Part shown: piece by piece, positions 53,439 to 62,750 of the stretch
Position numbering within the stretch: position 1 is the first letter of the stretch
Layout: each line of letters starts with the position of its first letter
Assembly: GCA_030530985.1 (NCBI GenBank)
Contig: JAUMTX010000001.1
Span: 26,993-90,992, forward strand
DNA length: 64,000 bases
Direction: 5' to 3'
Source of the DNA: Corynebacterium sp.
GTDB taxonomy: Bacteria; Actinomycetota; Actinomycetes; Mycobacteriales; Mycobacteriaceae
The notes under the pieces: model-generated
What the model was told of the DNA's origin: nothing
What the model saw: only the letters and a program-made list of their open reading frames with translations
Database searches by the model: none
Position numbers and translations under genes: made by a program

Positions 53439-55562
53439 TTAGTTACCGGTACGCTCTGCGATGATATCCTGAGCGACGTTGCTTGGAACCTCAGCATAGG
53501 AATCAAAGAGCATGGAGTAGTTCGCACGACCCTGGGTCTTGGAGCGGAGGTCGCCCACATAACCGAACATCTGGGAAAGTGGAACCTTGGCCTTAACCAG
53601 CTTGGCACCGGAACGGTCCTCCATGGACTGAACCTGGCCACGGCGGGAGTTAACGTCACCGATAACTTCGCCCATGTACTCCTCAGGGGTGGTGATTTCC
53701 ACAGCCATCACTGGCTCGAGAAGAACTGGCTTTGCCTTAGCAACGGCTTCCTTGAGAGCCTGGGAACCGGCAATCTTGAAGGCCATTTCGGAGGAGTCAA
53801 CCTCGTGGTAAGCACCGTCGAGCAGGGTTGCCTGGATGTTCACCAGTGGGAAGCCTGCGAGGTAACCGTACTGCATAGCGTCCTGGATACCAGCGTCAAC
53901 GGATGGGATGTATTCCTTAGGAACACGACCACCGGTAACAGCGTTGACGAACTTGTAGGTTGCGGACTCGCCCTCTTCCAAGGTCTCAACATCTGGCTCG
54001 TATGGCTCGATGGCGATGATGACCTTAGCGAACTGACCGGAACCACCAGTCTGCTTCTTGTGGGTGAATTCGACCTTCTCCACAGCCTTGCGGATGGTCT
54101 CACGGTAAGCAACCTGTGGGGCACCTACGTTAGCCTCAACCTTGAACTCGCGACGCATACGGTCAACAAGAACGTCCAAGTGGAGCTCGCCCATACCGCC
54201 GATAACGGTCTGACCGGTCTCTTCATCGAGCTTCACGGTGAAGGTTGGGTCCTCTTCCGCGAGCTTCTGAATAGCGATGGAGAGCTTCTCCTGGTCGGAC
54301 TTGGTCTTAGGCTCAATAGCAACCTCGATAACTGGGTCCGGGAAGGACATGGACTCGAGGATGATCTGCTCGTTGAGGTCACAGAGGGTGTCACCAGTGG
54401 TGGTGTCCTTCAGACCGATGAAGGCGTAGATATTGCCTGCCAATGCCTCGTCAACAGGATTCTCCTTGTTGGCGTGCATCTGGAAGAGCTTACCGACGCG
54501 CTCCTTCTTACCCTTGGTGGAGTTGGCGACCTGCTGGCCTGGCTCAACGCGACCGGAGTAAACACGAACGAAGGTGAGCTTGCCGTGGAATGGGTGAACA
54601 GCAATCTTGAAGGCCAGGGATGCGAATGGTGCATCAACGGATGGCTTACGGGTGAGCTCTACGCTCTCGTCGCCAACCTTGTGGCCGGTAACCTCGCCGA
54701 TGTCCAGTGGGGTTGGGAGGTAGTCGATAACTGCGTCCAGCAGTGGCTGGATACCCTTGTTACGGTAAGCGGAACCGCAGAATACTGGGTAGATTTCGGA
54801 AGCGACGGTCATCTTGCGGATGGCGGTCTTGATTTCCTCGGTGGTGAGCTCTTCGCCACCGAAGTACTTCTCCATGAGAGCCTCGTCGGACTCAGCAACG
54901 GTCTCGAGGAGCTTTTCGCGGTACTCAGCAGCCTGGTCAGCCAGGTCAGCTGGGATTTCCTCGATGGTAGGCTCAGCGCCAACCTCGACCTTGCCGCGCC
55001 AGGTGATGGCCTTCATGCTGATGAGGTCAACGACGCCGTCGAAGTCATCCTCAGCACCGATTGGGAGCTGCATAACCAATGGCTTTGCACCCAAGCGGTC
55101 AACGATGGTGCCAACGGTGAAGAAGAAGTCTGCACCCATCTTGTCCATCTTGTTAACGAAGCAGATACGTGGAACGTCGTACTTAGCAGCCTGACGCCAC
55201 ACCTGCTCGGACTGAGGCTCAACGCCTTCCTTGCCGTCGAAGACAGCTACAGCACCGTCGAGAACACGCAGGGAACGCTCAACCTCAACGGTGAAGTCAA
55301 CGTGACCTGGGGTATCGATGATGTTGATCTGGTTGCCGTTCCAGAAACAGGTAACAGCAGCGGAGGTAATGGTGATACCGCGTTCCTTCTCCTGCTCCAT
55401 CCAGTCGGTGGTAGAAGCACCGTCGTGGGTCTCGCCGACCTTACGGTTAATACCGGTGTAGAAGAGGATACGCTCGGTAGCGGTGGTCTTACCAGCATCG
55501 ATGTGAGCCATGATGCCGATGTTGCGGACCTTATTGAGGTCCTTAAGCACTTCTTGTGCCAC
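53439..55562 (-). CDS. fusA: Elongation factor G
   Basis: 707 residues: GTP-binding [17 protein letters not shown] and NKMDK, then the usual five-domain order to the C-terminus ([18 protein letters not shown]). Drives translocation on the ribosome. GTG start at 55562. Part of the str operon rpsL-rpsG-fusA, 42 nt after rpsG. Confidence 0.99.
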   Translation of the reverse strand: MAQEVLKDLNKVRNIGIMAHIDAGKTTATERILFYTGINRKVGETHDGASTTDWMEQEKERGITITSAAVTCFWNGNQINIIDTPGHVDFTVEVERSLRVLDGAVAVFDGKEGVEPQSEQVWRQAAKYDVPRICFVNKMDKMGADFFFTVGTIVDRLGAKPLVMQLPIGAEDDFDGVVDLISMKAITWRGKVEVGAEPTIEEIPADLADQAAEYREKLLETVAESDEALMEKYFGGEELTTEEIKTAIRKMTVASEIYPVFCGSAYRNKGIQPLLDAVIDYLPTPLDIGEVTGHKVGDESVELTRKPSVDAPFASLAFKIAVHPFHGKLTFVRVYSGRVEPGQQVANSTKGKKERVGKLFQMHANKENPVDEALAGNIYAFIGLKDTTTGDTLCDLNEQIILESMSFPDPVIEVAIEPKTKSDQEKLSIAIQKLAEEDPTFTVKLDEETGQTVIGGMGELHLDVLVDRMRREFKVEANVGAPQVAYRETIRKAVEKVEFTHKKQTGGSGQFAKVIIAIEPYEPDVETLEEGESATYKFVNAVTGGRVPKEYIPSVDAGIQDAMQYGYLAGFPLVNIQATLLDGAYHEVDSSEMAFKIAGSQALKEAVAKAKPVLLEPVMAVEITTPEEYMGEVIGDVNSRRGQVQSMEDRSGAKLVKAKVPLSQMFGYVGDLRSKTQGRANYSMLFDSYAEVPSNVAQDIIAERTGN

Positions 55563-55604
55563 GATGATCCCTAACTCTTAGAAGGTTCAAACTTGGAATA
55601 AATA

Positions 55605-56072
55605 CTACCAGCGGTAGTGAGCGAAGGCGCGGTTAGCCTCAGCCATCTTGTGAGTATCCTCACGACGCTTCACAGAAGCACCGAGGCCGTTAGCGGCATC
55701 CAGGATCTCATTTGCGAGACGCTCGGTCATGGTGTTCTCACGACGCTGGCGGGTGAAGAGAACCAACCAACGGAGAGCGAGGGTGTTTGCACGACCTGGG
55801 CGAACCTCAACAGGAACCTGGTAGGTTGCGCCACCAACGCGACGGGAACGAACCTCGAGCTCTGGCTTTACATTGCCAAGAGCCTTTTCCAAGGTCAGAA
55901 CTGGGTCGGTGCCGGTCTTTTCGCGGCAGATCTCGAGTGCACCGTAGACGATGCGCTCAGCAACACTCTTCTTACCGTCAAGGAGAACCTTGTTAACGAG
56001 CTGGGTAACAACCTCGGAGCCGTAAACTGGATCCTTAACTACAGGGCGCTTTGGCGCTGCTCCCTTACGCAT
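55605..56072 (-). CDS. rpsG: 30S ribosomal protein S7
   Basis: 155 residues: [23 protein letters not shown] start and [18 protein letters not shown] signature. Organises the 30S head. It is 4 nt after rpsL. Confidence 0.98.
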   Translation of the reverse strand: MRKGAAPKRPVVKDPVYGSEVVTQLVNKVLLDGKKSVAERIVYGALEICREKTGTDPVLTLEKALGNVKPELEVRSRRVGGATYQVPVEVRPGRANTLALRWLVLFTRQRRENTMTERLANEILDAANGLGASVKRREDTHKMAEANRAFAHYRW

Positions 56073-56076
56073 TTAT

Positions 56077-56448
56077 TTACTTCTCCTTCTTAGCGCCGTA
56101 ACGAGAACGGGCCTGCTTGCGGTCCTTAACACCCTGGGTATCGAGGGCGCCACGGATGATCTTGTAGCGAACACCTGGGAGGTCCTTCACACGACCACCA
56201 CGAACGAGCACCATGGAGTGCTCCTGGAGGTTGTGGCCCTCACCTGGGATATAAGCGGTAACCTCAATGCCGGAGGAAAGGCGCACACGGGCAACCTTAC
56301 GCATAGCAGAGTTTGGCTTCTTTGGAGCTGCGGTGTAGACACGGGTGCAAACACCACGGCGCTGTGGGGAACCCTTCAGCGCGGCGGTCTTCACCTTAGC
56401 AGTCTTATCCTGGCGGCCCTTACGGACCAGCTGCTGAATAGTGGGCAT
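56077..56448 (-). CDS. rpsL: 30S ribosomal protein S12
   Basis: 123 residues: [15 protein letters not shown] start, [15 protein letters not shown] and the decoding-site block [14 protein letters not shown]. The streptomycin-related Lys positions carry wild-type residues ([14 protein letters not shown]). First gene of the str operon; the 155-nt gap to bioD holds its promoter. Confidence 0.98.
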   Translation of the reverse strand: MPTIQQLVRKGRQDKTAKVKTAALKGSPQRRGVCTRVYTAAPKKPNSAMRKVARVRLSSGIEVTAYIPGEGHNLQEHSMVLVRGGRVKDLPGVRYKIIRGALDTQGVKDRKQARSRYGAKKEK

Positions 56449-56603
56449 GAACCGTCTTTCTTAAATAGTCGAAGATAGTATGCACATCGCTTTTTAGACG
56501 TGCATAACCCAGTCAGCCGCTCTCGCTGGCCTACTGGGCAAAAATCACTACTCCCAAAAGAACTATGGGACTAGAGATTAACTCTACACTGATCTGGGCT
56601 TAT

Positions 56604-57239
56604 TCACCAAAGATCCAGCTCACGCGCCCCAAAATTCGCCTCAGGAATGCTACCAAGGTAAGGAACCCCTGTTACCTGTGGAAGGGCCTCAATGGTCTCT
56701 TTTTCCACAAAATCTGGCTCGGCACTCACCCTGCCACCAATCAAACCAAGCACCCGCAGCCCACGATGCTGCAATTCACGAACGGTCAATTCGGCGGCAT
56801 TGAGCGAACCCAAACCAGTACTGGTGACCACTACTACCCCGCCCTGCATGCGCTGCGCCAAGTCGGCCAGCGTCCAGTCATCGGCCAGTCGCACGAGCAC
56901 ACCGCCGGCGCCCTCGACAAGCACATAGTCATAGGACTCTGCTAGTTCCTTAATTTGCTTTTCGACGTCCCCCATCTCTAACTGCGCCATACCAGCCCGG
57001 CGTGCTGCAATATTGGGGGCCAGGGGCTCCGGGTAGCGGGTGCACTCGAAAATATCCAAGTCCCCACCGACCAATTCGCGAATGGTGTAGATATCACCTT
57101 CACCATCTTTTTCGCCGGTTTGGACTGGCTTAATCATGGCCACCGTGCCGCGCTCACGCAGCTTATCTACTAGGGCCGCACTGGCATAGGTCTTACCAAC
57201 ATCAGTATTGGTACCCGTAATAAAGATAATTTCACCCAT
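56604..57239 (-). CDS. bioD: Dethiobiotin synthetase
   Basis: 211 residues. P-loop-like FITGTNTDVGKTYASAAL and KPVQTG identify BioD, which closes the ureido ring with ATP and CO2. It is 9 nt after bioA on the same strand. Confidence 0.95.
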   Translation of the reverse strand: MGEIIFITGTNTDVGKTYASAALVDKLRERGTVAMIKPVQTGEKDGEGDIYTIRELVGGDLDIFECTRYPEPLAPNIAARRAGMAQLEMGDVEKQIKELAESYDYVLVEGAGGVLVRLADDWTLADLAQRMQGGVVVVTSTGLGSLNAAELTVRELQHRGLRVLGLIGGRVSAEPDFVEKETIEALPQVTGVPYLGSIPEANFGARELDLW

Positions 57240-57248
57240 GTAATTAGG

Positions 57249-58544
57249 CTAGCACTCAATCAGTGCAGTCGCCTGCACCAGAGCCCCACAAATCTGGGCA
57301 ATATTTTCGGCACTGCAAATATATGGGGGCATGGCGTAGATGAGTTTGCCAAAAGGTCGAATCCACACGCCGCGCTTCATGGCCTCACGGGTCACTTTTT
57401 TGAAATTCTCTGGGCTTAAGGATTCCTGCAGTTCAATAACACCAATGGCCCCGCGCACACGCACCTCAGCTACCTGTGGAAGATCTGCTGCAGGGGCGAG
57501 GCCCTCGCACAATTGGGATTCGATGGTGGCAATGGTCTGGGCCCAGGAGGGGTCGCTGAGAAGCTCCAGGACGGCACCGCTCACGGCCGCTGCCAGTGGA
57601 TTTCCCATAAAGGTTGGCCCATGCATGAGTGTTCCTACGGCAGTGGCCACTCGTTCGGTTGCGATCGTGGCGGCGAAGGTCATAAACCCGCTGGTCATAG
57701 CCTTGCCAAGACACAGAATGTCCGGTTCAAAGCCGACTTCCTTGAAAGCGAAAAGCTCGCCGGTGCGCCACAGACCGGTGGCAATCTCATCATAAATGAC
57801 CAGAACGCCGTGCTCGTGGGCAAGTTCGGAGAGGGCGCGCACCAATTCGGGCTTGTGCATGCGCATGCCACCGGCCCCCTGGACAATGGGCTCCAGGATG
57901 AGGGCGGCGGTGTGCTCCCAGTGGCCCTCCATATCTTTTTTCACCTTATTTATATAGGAATCCACATCATCCTGCGGGGCATCCAAGAAAATCTGCTGGG
58001 GCAGATAGTCCTTCCAAATACTGTGCATGCCACCATCCGGGTCGCAGACACTCATCGCACCCAGGGTATCGCCGTGGTAGCCGCCCCGCCAGGTCATGAT
58101 TTTGGTGCGCTGCGGCTGGCCAAGGCCCATCTGGGCTTGCATGGCCATTTTGAGGGCCACTTCCACTGCCACTGAGCCGGAGTCTGCGAAAAAGACGTGC
58201 TCAAAGTGCGGGCCTGTCATGCTCAGAAGTTTTTTGGCTGTGTTTTCTGCCGGGTCGTGGGTGAGCCCACCAAACATAATGTGAGGCATGCGGTCAATCT
58301 GCTGCTTGGCTGCTGCGACCACGGCCGGGTGCTTGTGCCCTAGGGCTGCGGCCCACCAGGAGGACATGGCGTCGATAAGCTTAATGCCGCCCTTGAGGGT
58401 GACATAGATGCCATCGGTCGACTCCGCCACATATTCGGAAATTGCGGAGGGCACGGTGGCATAGGGGTGCCAGACGGCCACATCGGTGGCGGGGTGCAGG
58501 GCGGCCTCGCACTGGTCATCTGTGTAGATGGGCTTCACAGTCAT
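57249..58544 (-). CDS. bioA: Adenosylmethionine-8-amino-7-oxononanoate aminotransferase
   Basis: 431 residues, class III PLP aminotransferase. VWHPYATVPS at the N-terminus and MSSWWAAALGHKHP are BioA marks; the PLP Lys is in LCLGKAMTSGFMT. With bioD it makes dethiobiotin from KAPA. bioF is not nearby; many corynebacteria are biotin auxotrophs that retain bioA-bioD. A BirA/BioR-type operator was not recognised upstream. Confidence 0.96.
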   Translation of the reverse strand: MTVKPIYTDDQCEAALHPATDVAVWHPYATVPSAISEYVAESTDGIYVTLKGGIKLIDAMSSWWAAALGHKHPAVVAAAKQQIDRMPHIMFGGLTHDPAENTAKKLLSMTGPHFEHVFFADSGSVAVEVALKMAMQAQMGLGQPQRTKIMTWRGGYHGDTLGAMSVCDPDGGMHSIWKDYLPQQIFLDAPQDDVDSYINKVKKDMEGHWEHTAALILEPIVQGAGGMRMHKPELVRALSELAHEHGVLVIYDEIATGLWRTGELFAFKEVGFEPDILCLGKAMTSGFMTFAATIATERVATAVGTLMHGPTFMGNPLAAAVSGAVLELLSDPSWAQTIATIESQLCEGLAPAADLPQVAEVRVRGAIGVIELQESLSPENFKKVTREAMKRGVWIRPFGKLIYAMPPYICSAENIAQICGALVQATALIEC

Positions 58545-58569
58545 GACCCCAATCCTACATAATGGGGCT

Positions 58570-58950
58570 ATGAGTATTTCAAAAATTCACCGCGACTGGT
58601 TGGAAAAAGAACTAGCCGGGGATGCGCGCCACGACTATGTGGAAGGCGTGATGGCGTGGGTGAGCGATAATTTTCCAGATTTGGAATCTGTGGTCAAGTG
58701 GAATTCACCCATGTGGACCAAGGACGGCACCTTTATTCTGGGGCTGAGTTATGCCAGCAAGCACATCTCCATTGCCCCGGAGGCCCCAACCATGGAGCAC
58801 TTCCACGAGCGCCTGGTGGAACTGGGCTATAAACCCACCTCCCAACTTTTTCGAATTCCCATCGGGCAGGAGCCGGATTGGGACTTGCTGCGGGCGATCA
58901 TTGAGCGCAATATATTTGAAAAATCCGGACATGTGAAATTTTGGCGCTGA
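58570..58950 (+). CDS. DUF1801 (YdhG/YjbR-like) small protein
   Basis: 126 residues with the DUF1801 pattern: KWNSPMWTKDGTFILGLSYASKHISI. Family members include a proposed frataxin-like iron chaperone and are otherwise uncharacterised. The start at 58570 has a CATAAT-type -10 sequence 6 nt upstream, so a leaderless mRNA is likely. Only 25 nt separate it from the divergent bioA start. Confidence 0.8.
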   Translation: MSISKIHRDWLEKELAGDARHDYVEGVMAWVSDNFPDLESVVKWNSPMWTKDGTFILGLSYASKHISIAPEAPTMEHFHERLVELGYKPTSQLFRIPIGQEPDWDLLRAIIERNIFEKSGHVKFWR

Positions 58951-58983
58951 GCTAAAGCCACTTCAGGGGCGTAACATGGGTGC

Positions 58984-59886
58984 ATGATTGATTTACACGC
59001 ACACTTGGTTCCTGAATTCTATGCTGCGGCGCTGCGCGGTATTGGAATGAGCAATCCGGATGGTTCTCCCCTGCCCGCCTGGGATTCAGATACACATTTG
59101 AAATCTATGGCCGGGATGGGAATCGACAAAGCCTATCTTTCCTTGTCGAGCCCCGGCATTGCGTTTTTTGAAAATCCTGCCGCCTGGGCCCAGGAGATTA
59201 ACTCCTATGGGGCCGGGCTGGTCAAGGATAATCCTGAGCACTTTGGTTTCTTTGCTACCCTGCCGCTGCCCGATGTGGATGCGGCGGTTCGGGAAGCCAG
59301 CGAGATTTTGAAAAATCCTCATGTGGCGGGCATTGGCTTGCTCACTAACTATAAGGGCCTGTATCTGGGGGATGCGGCCATGGACCCATTATTTGAAATT
59401 TTGAATGCGGCGGGGGTCGTGGTCTTTATTCACCCCACCTCCCCTGCCGGCGTGCACCATGTGGACTGTGGGCGGGCAGCACCCTTGGTGGAATATCTCT
59501 TTGATACCACGCGCGCTGTTACAAATATGATTTTGAATCATGTCACTCTGCGCTATCCGCATATTAAATGGGTGGTGCCGCATAATGGGGCGCTGCTTCC
59601 GGGGGTGGTGGACAGGGTCGCACTTTTTTCAAAAAATATTCTTGGGGATACTGAGCTCGATGTGGTTGAGGCCCTGCAGTCTATGTATTTTGAAATTGGG
59701 TCCTCGGCCCCATTCCCACGCACCGCGGACTATATTCAAAATCTGGTTCCGGGCTCACAGTTGGTGGCCGGCACTGATTACCCCTATGCCCCACCGCCAG
59801 CTATTGCGGCCAATGCCCAGCGCATCCAGGCCCTGCCGATTGCCGAGCAGCTACAGAAAAACACCCTCACGCTTTTTCAAAAATAA
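58984..59886 (+). CDS. Amidohydrolase-2 family (ACMSD-like) metal hydrolase
   Basis: 300 residues. Metal-binding DLHAHLVPEF at the N-terminus, IHPTSPAG in the middle, VPHNGALLPG and the Asp in AGTDYPYAPP near the end fit the ACMSD/amidohydrolase-2 group, which decarboxylates or hydrolyses small carboxylated substrates. Substrate unknown. It is 33 nt after the DUF1801 gene. Confidence 0.85.
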   Translation: MIDLHAHLVPEFYAAALRGIGMSNPDGSPLPAWDSDTHLKSMAGMGIDKAYLSLSSPGIAFFENPAAWAQEINSYGAGLVKDNPEHFGFFATLPLPDVDAAVREASEILKNPHVAGIGLLTNYKGLYLGDAAMDPLFEILNAAGVVVFIHPTSPAGVHHVDCGRAAPLVEYLFDTTRAVTNMILNHVTLRYPHIKWVVPHNGALLPGVVDRVALFSKNILGDTELDVVEALQSMYFEIGSSAPFPRTADYIQNLVPGSQLVAGTDYPYAPPPAIAANAQRIQALPIAEQLQKNTLTLFQK

Positions 59887-59906
59887 TGTGAAATAGTGTG
59901 AGGGTG
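59862..59906. terminator. Long inverted repeat at the amidohydrolase gene end
   Basis: CACCCTCAC (59862-59870) and GTGAGGGTG (59898-59906) pair perfectly across the stop codon of the amidohydrolase gene. It lies in a convergent junction with the permease gene, so it may terminate or protect both transcripts; there is no clear T-run. Confidence 0.45.
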
Positions 59907-59933
59907 GGTTGGGGGTTTAAAATTTAGCCCGGG

Positions 59934-61574
59934 TTATTTCTTTCGCTTGGAGAGGTCCTCGGGGAGCACGTGCTCTCCGGCCTTATCCATGGTAAGCGCG
60001 AGGGAAGAGATGTAGAGGTCTTCGCCATTATCGCCCTTCTTAGCGGAGAGGACAACATCAGGGCGCTCAACTTCTTCGCCGGTAACACAGCAAGTGTAGG
60101 TTTGATCGTCTGGGTTGCCGTTGGCGTCGAAAAGCGGGGATTCGATGCCGTCGAAGTTACGACGACGGTAGTAGCGGCCCTGGGTTGCGATGGCAACAAC
60201 TGGGGTGACAATAACGGCGATGACGGCGGCGAAGAGGGAGGAGAAGGCCGCCAGGCTCTCACCGAAGACACCGAAGTACATGGCCACGGAAATCACGGCG
60301 GAGAGGCCAAGGGAAGTAATGCCCACTGGATTCCAATTGTGAATCATGCCGCGACGGTACTCAGGGTAGATTGGGGAGATTTTCAAAATCCACTTATTGA
60401 TAGTGATATCAGCAGCAACAGTGAAAATCCAGGCGATAGCAACATTGGAGTAGAAGCCGAGCACCGCATTGAGCATGCTGAACATATTGAATTCCATCAG
60501 GGCCAGGGAGATGGCCAGGTTGAGGAAAACAAAGGTGGTGCGGCCAGGATAGGTCTTGAGGGTACGGGTCCAGGCGTTGGTCCAGGCAAGGGAACCACAA
60601 TAAGCATTGGTCGTATTGATCTTGATCTGGCTCATAACAACCAGAATCACAGCGAGGGTCACAGCCAACCAGCCAGGCATCATAGTGGAGTACATGGCGA
60701 AGAACTGGTTCACAGGCTCAGTGGCCTCAGCGGTGGAACCACCCAGGTGGGCCATCACATAGACAGCGAGGAACACGCCGATAATCTGCTTGGTGGCGCC
60801 GAAGAAAATCCAGCCCGGACCGGCCATAATAACAGCGGTCCACCAGGCGCGCTTATTCTCCTCGGTGCGAGGTGGCATGAAGCGAATATAGTCAATATTT
60901 TCAGCAATCTGGGCAACCAGGGCCAAGCAGACACCAGCGGAAGCCATCATGGCACCGAAGCTAATGGCGCTGCCATTTTCACCCTTGTAATTCAGGAAGT
61001 CATTGAAGGACTCTGGGCTCTGCACCAAAACCACAATCAGTGGAAGAACAATGAGCACCAACCACAATGGGTTCGTGGCGGCCTGCATCTTGGCCAAAGC
61101 CTTCATGCCATAAATCACCAGCGGGATAATGACCAGGGTGGAGAGCAGGTAGCCCAACCACAGTGGCATTCCAAATCCGAGCTTGAGACCCTGGGCCATA
61201 ATCGCGCCCTCGGTAGCAAAGAAGATGAAGGTGAAGGAGGCGAAGATGATATTGGTAATCACCGAGCCGTAGTAGCCGAAGCCGGAGCCACGGGTAATCA
61301 GGTCCATGTCGAGATTGAAGCGGGCCGAGTAGACGGCCAGTGGGAGGCTCGAGATGAAGATGAGGAAGGCTGCAATGAGGATGCCGCCCACCGCATTGGT
61401 GGTGCCGTGGGTGATACCAATGCCGGCGCCGATGGAGAAGTCAGCCAGGTAGGCCATGCCGCCCAGGGCGGAGCCAGCCACTGCTGCTGGGGCCCAGCGT
61501 CGGTAGTGACGTGGGGCAAAGCGGAGTGGATAGTCGTCGGTTTGTTTCTGCGGCGTCTGAACTGTTGTAGCCAT
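59934..61574 (-). CDS. NCS1-family purine/cytosine/allantoin-type permease
   Basis: 546 residues, about twelve membrane segments. The start MATTVQTPQKQTDDYPLRFAP, the RRWAPAAVAGSALGGMAYLADFSIG region and QIKINTTNAYCGSLAWTNAW are typical of nucleobase:cation symporters. A hydrophilic tail of about 90 residues follows, including a Cys pair (TYTCCVTGEEV). GAGGTG precedes the ATG at 61574. It is divergent from ureA across an AmtR-type box, so uptake of a nitrogen-rich heterocycle whose breakdown yields urea, or of a related compound, is likely; substrate not proven. Confidence 0.85.
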   Translation of the reverse strand: MATTVQTPQKQTDDYPLRFAPRHYRRWAPAAVAGSALGGMAYLADFSIGAGIGITHGTTNAVGGILIAAFLIFISSLPLAVYSARFNLDMDLITRGSGFGYYGSVITNIIFASFTFIFFATEGAIMAQGLKLGFGMPLWLGYLLSTLVIIPLVIYGMKALAKMQAATNPLWLVLIVLPLIVVLVQSPESFNDFLNYKGENGSAISFGAMMASAGVCLALVAQIAENIDYIRFMPPRTEENKRAWWTAVIMAGPGWIFFGATKQIIGVFLAVYVMAHLGGSTAEATEPVNQFFAMYSTMMPGWLAVTLAVILVVMSQIKINTTNAYCGSLAWTNAWTRTLKTYPGRTTFVFLNLAISLALMEFNMFSMLNAVLGFYSNVAIAWIFTVAADITINKWILKISPIYPEYRRGMIHNWNPVGITSLGLSAVISVAMYFGVFGESLAAFSSLFAAVIAVIVTPVVAIATQGRYYRRRNFDGIESPLFDANGNPDDQTYTCCVTGEEVERPDVVLSAKKGDNGEDLYISSLALTMDKAGEHVLPEDLSKRKK

Positions 61575-61624
61575 CGCGCTCACCTCTTTTTCAAAAAATA
61601 TTTCAAATCCTGGATACCAAATCA

Positions 61625-61646
61625 AATCTATCGACCAATAGATTAA
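61625..61646. promoter_or_regulatory. AmtR-type nitrogen-control box
   Basis: CTAT (61628-61631), six bases, ATAG (61638-61641), with flanks AAT before and ATTAA after, matches the corynebacterial AmtR consensus tttCTAT-N6-AtAGat/aA. A related but imperfect copy (TTAGATAGACCGATAG) lies at 61654-61669. It sits between the divergent NCS1 permease and urease operon, where AmtR is known to repress urease genes in C. glutamicum. Confidence 0.75.
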
Positions 61647-61710
61647 ATATTAATTTAGATAGACCGATAGGTTTTTGGCAAATCGGGGGTGCTGACTCTA
61701 TGATGGTTTT

Positions 61711-62019
61711 ATGAAACTAACACCGCGCGAACAGGATAAACTACTGCTCTTTCTCGCAGCTCAGGTGGCACAAAGGCGCAAAGACCGCGGCCTGAAATTA
61801 AATATTCCGGAAGCTACTGCTTTGATTTCCGACGCGGTGGTTGAAGCCGCCCGTGATGGCCTTAGTGTTGCGGAGGCAATGCAGGTTGGCACCGAGGTTT
61901 TGGGACCTGAGGATGTGCTACCCGGTGTGCGTGAGGCGCTCATGCTGATTCAGGTTGAGGCCACCTTCCGTGATGGCACCAAGCTGGTTTCTGTCCATGA
62001 TGCGATTGGCGGCGTTTAA
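61711..62019 (+). CDS. ureA: Urease gamma subunit
   Basis: 102 residues, normal UreA size: [23 protein letters not shown] start and [23 protein letters not shown] end. A TATGAT hexamer ends 6 nt before the ATG and no Shine-Dalgarno is visible, so the mRNA is probably leaderless. Its stop codon overlaps the start of the following gene by one base (TAATG). Controlled probably by AmtR via the box at 61625-61646. Confidence 0.97.
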   Translation: MKLTPREQDKLLLFLAAQVAQRRKDRGLKLNIPEATALISDAVVEAARDGLSVAEAMQVGTEVLGPEDVLPGVREALMLIQVEATFRDGTKLVSVHDAIGGV

Positions 62020-62741
62020 TGGTTGAGGTTCTGGCCTATGGGCCTGGGGCGGCCGACATTAGCGGGTTGTCCCTGCCCTACCCTTTTTTCACATTTAGTT
62101 CACTAGGTGAATTAACTGCGCATTGTTCTGAGTCTTCGGCTTCGGAATTTGTGCTTCTGCCCTTCCATACGGGGCGTGATGCGACTTTGGAATCCGACTT
62201 GGCCAGGGCTGCTTCGTGGATTTCAAAAACGCGGGCTGTCTATGTTGCTGAGGCAGTGGGCGATGCGACGACCACCCTTGCCGCCCTGCGTGGCCATTTT
62301 CGAAATTTGGCGGCTGGGCAAAAAGGCCTGGTTGTGGCCACCGCTGTGGATCCTTTTGCCGATGCGGAACTCTTCCGCCTTGCCCGCTTGGCGTGGGTCA
62401 ATGGCAATGCCGCTGAGATTGGTGTTGCTTTTGAAGGGGCCTATCCTTCTGTGGCTGAGTGGGAGGCCACTCACGGCCCGGCCTCTATGATTGTGCGCGC
62501 TGATTTTTCGGAAACTGCTCCGGGGCAGCTGGCCCTGTGGTCGCCCAGCCAACTGCGCGTGCTTATTGAACGCCGGGTCACTACTGCCCTGCACCGTGGC
62601 CGCGACCATGGGGACAATGGCATTGAACGCGCCATAATGCGCGACCACGACCACGGATTCGCCCACTCCCACGGGGAGGACCACAGTCATGAACACGGCC
62701 ACGGGCACAGTCATCACCATCACCACCACCATCACCACTAG
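62019..62741 (+). CDS. His-tailed, class II chelatase-like protein inside the urease operon
   Basis: 240 residues, not a known urease structural or accessory protein (not UreD, E, F or G). The tail is extreme: 18 His in residues 209-240, ending in nine consecutive His, a nickel/cobalt-binding composition. The body shows two similar halves: LLPFHTGRDATLESDLARAA (47-66) and VVATAVDPFADAELFRLARL (105-124), the second followed by GVAFEGAYPSVAEW. This resembles the half-domain pattern of CbiX/SirB class II chelatases (HGTRD ... ARLL ... EVAF ... PSVAE), some of which also have His-rich tails. Near residue 175 SPSQLRVLIERRVTTAL resembles their end region. The homology is weak and by eye. Starting one base inside the ureA stop and ending 9 nt before ureBC, it must be cotranslated with urease; a nickel store or chaperone is inferred. 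Confidence 0.8.
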   Translation: MVEVLAYGPGAADISGLSLPYPFFTFSSLGELTAHCSESSASEFVLLPFHTGRDATLESDLARAASWISKTRAVYVAEAVGDATTTLAALRGHFRNLAAGQKGLVVATAVDPFADAELFRLARLAWVNGNAAEIGVAFEGAYPSVAEWEATHGPASMIVRADFSETAPGQLALWSPSQLRVLIERRVTTALHRGRDHGDNGIERAIMRDHDHGFAHSHGEDHSHEHGHGHSHHHHHHHHH

Positions 62742-62750
62742 GAGAAGACA

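Noticed and set aside
53805-55574. A 589-codon plus-strand open frame opposite fusA
   Set aside because: It is the antisense of a highly conserved gene; its length comes from biased codon use in fusA.
56565-56945. A plus-strand open frame opposite bioD and in the rpsL upstream gap
   Set aside because: No family resemblance and covered by a clear bioD gene on the minus strand.
59970-61646. A 558-codon plus-strand open frame opposite the NCS1 permease
   Set aside because: The minus-strand permease has clear membrane segments and family motifs; the antisense frame is hydrophilic and His/Gly/Glu-rich in a way that reflects complementary codons.
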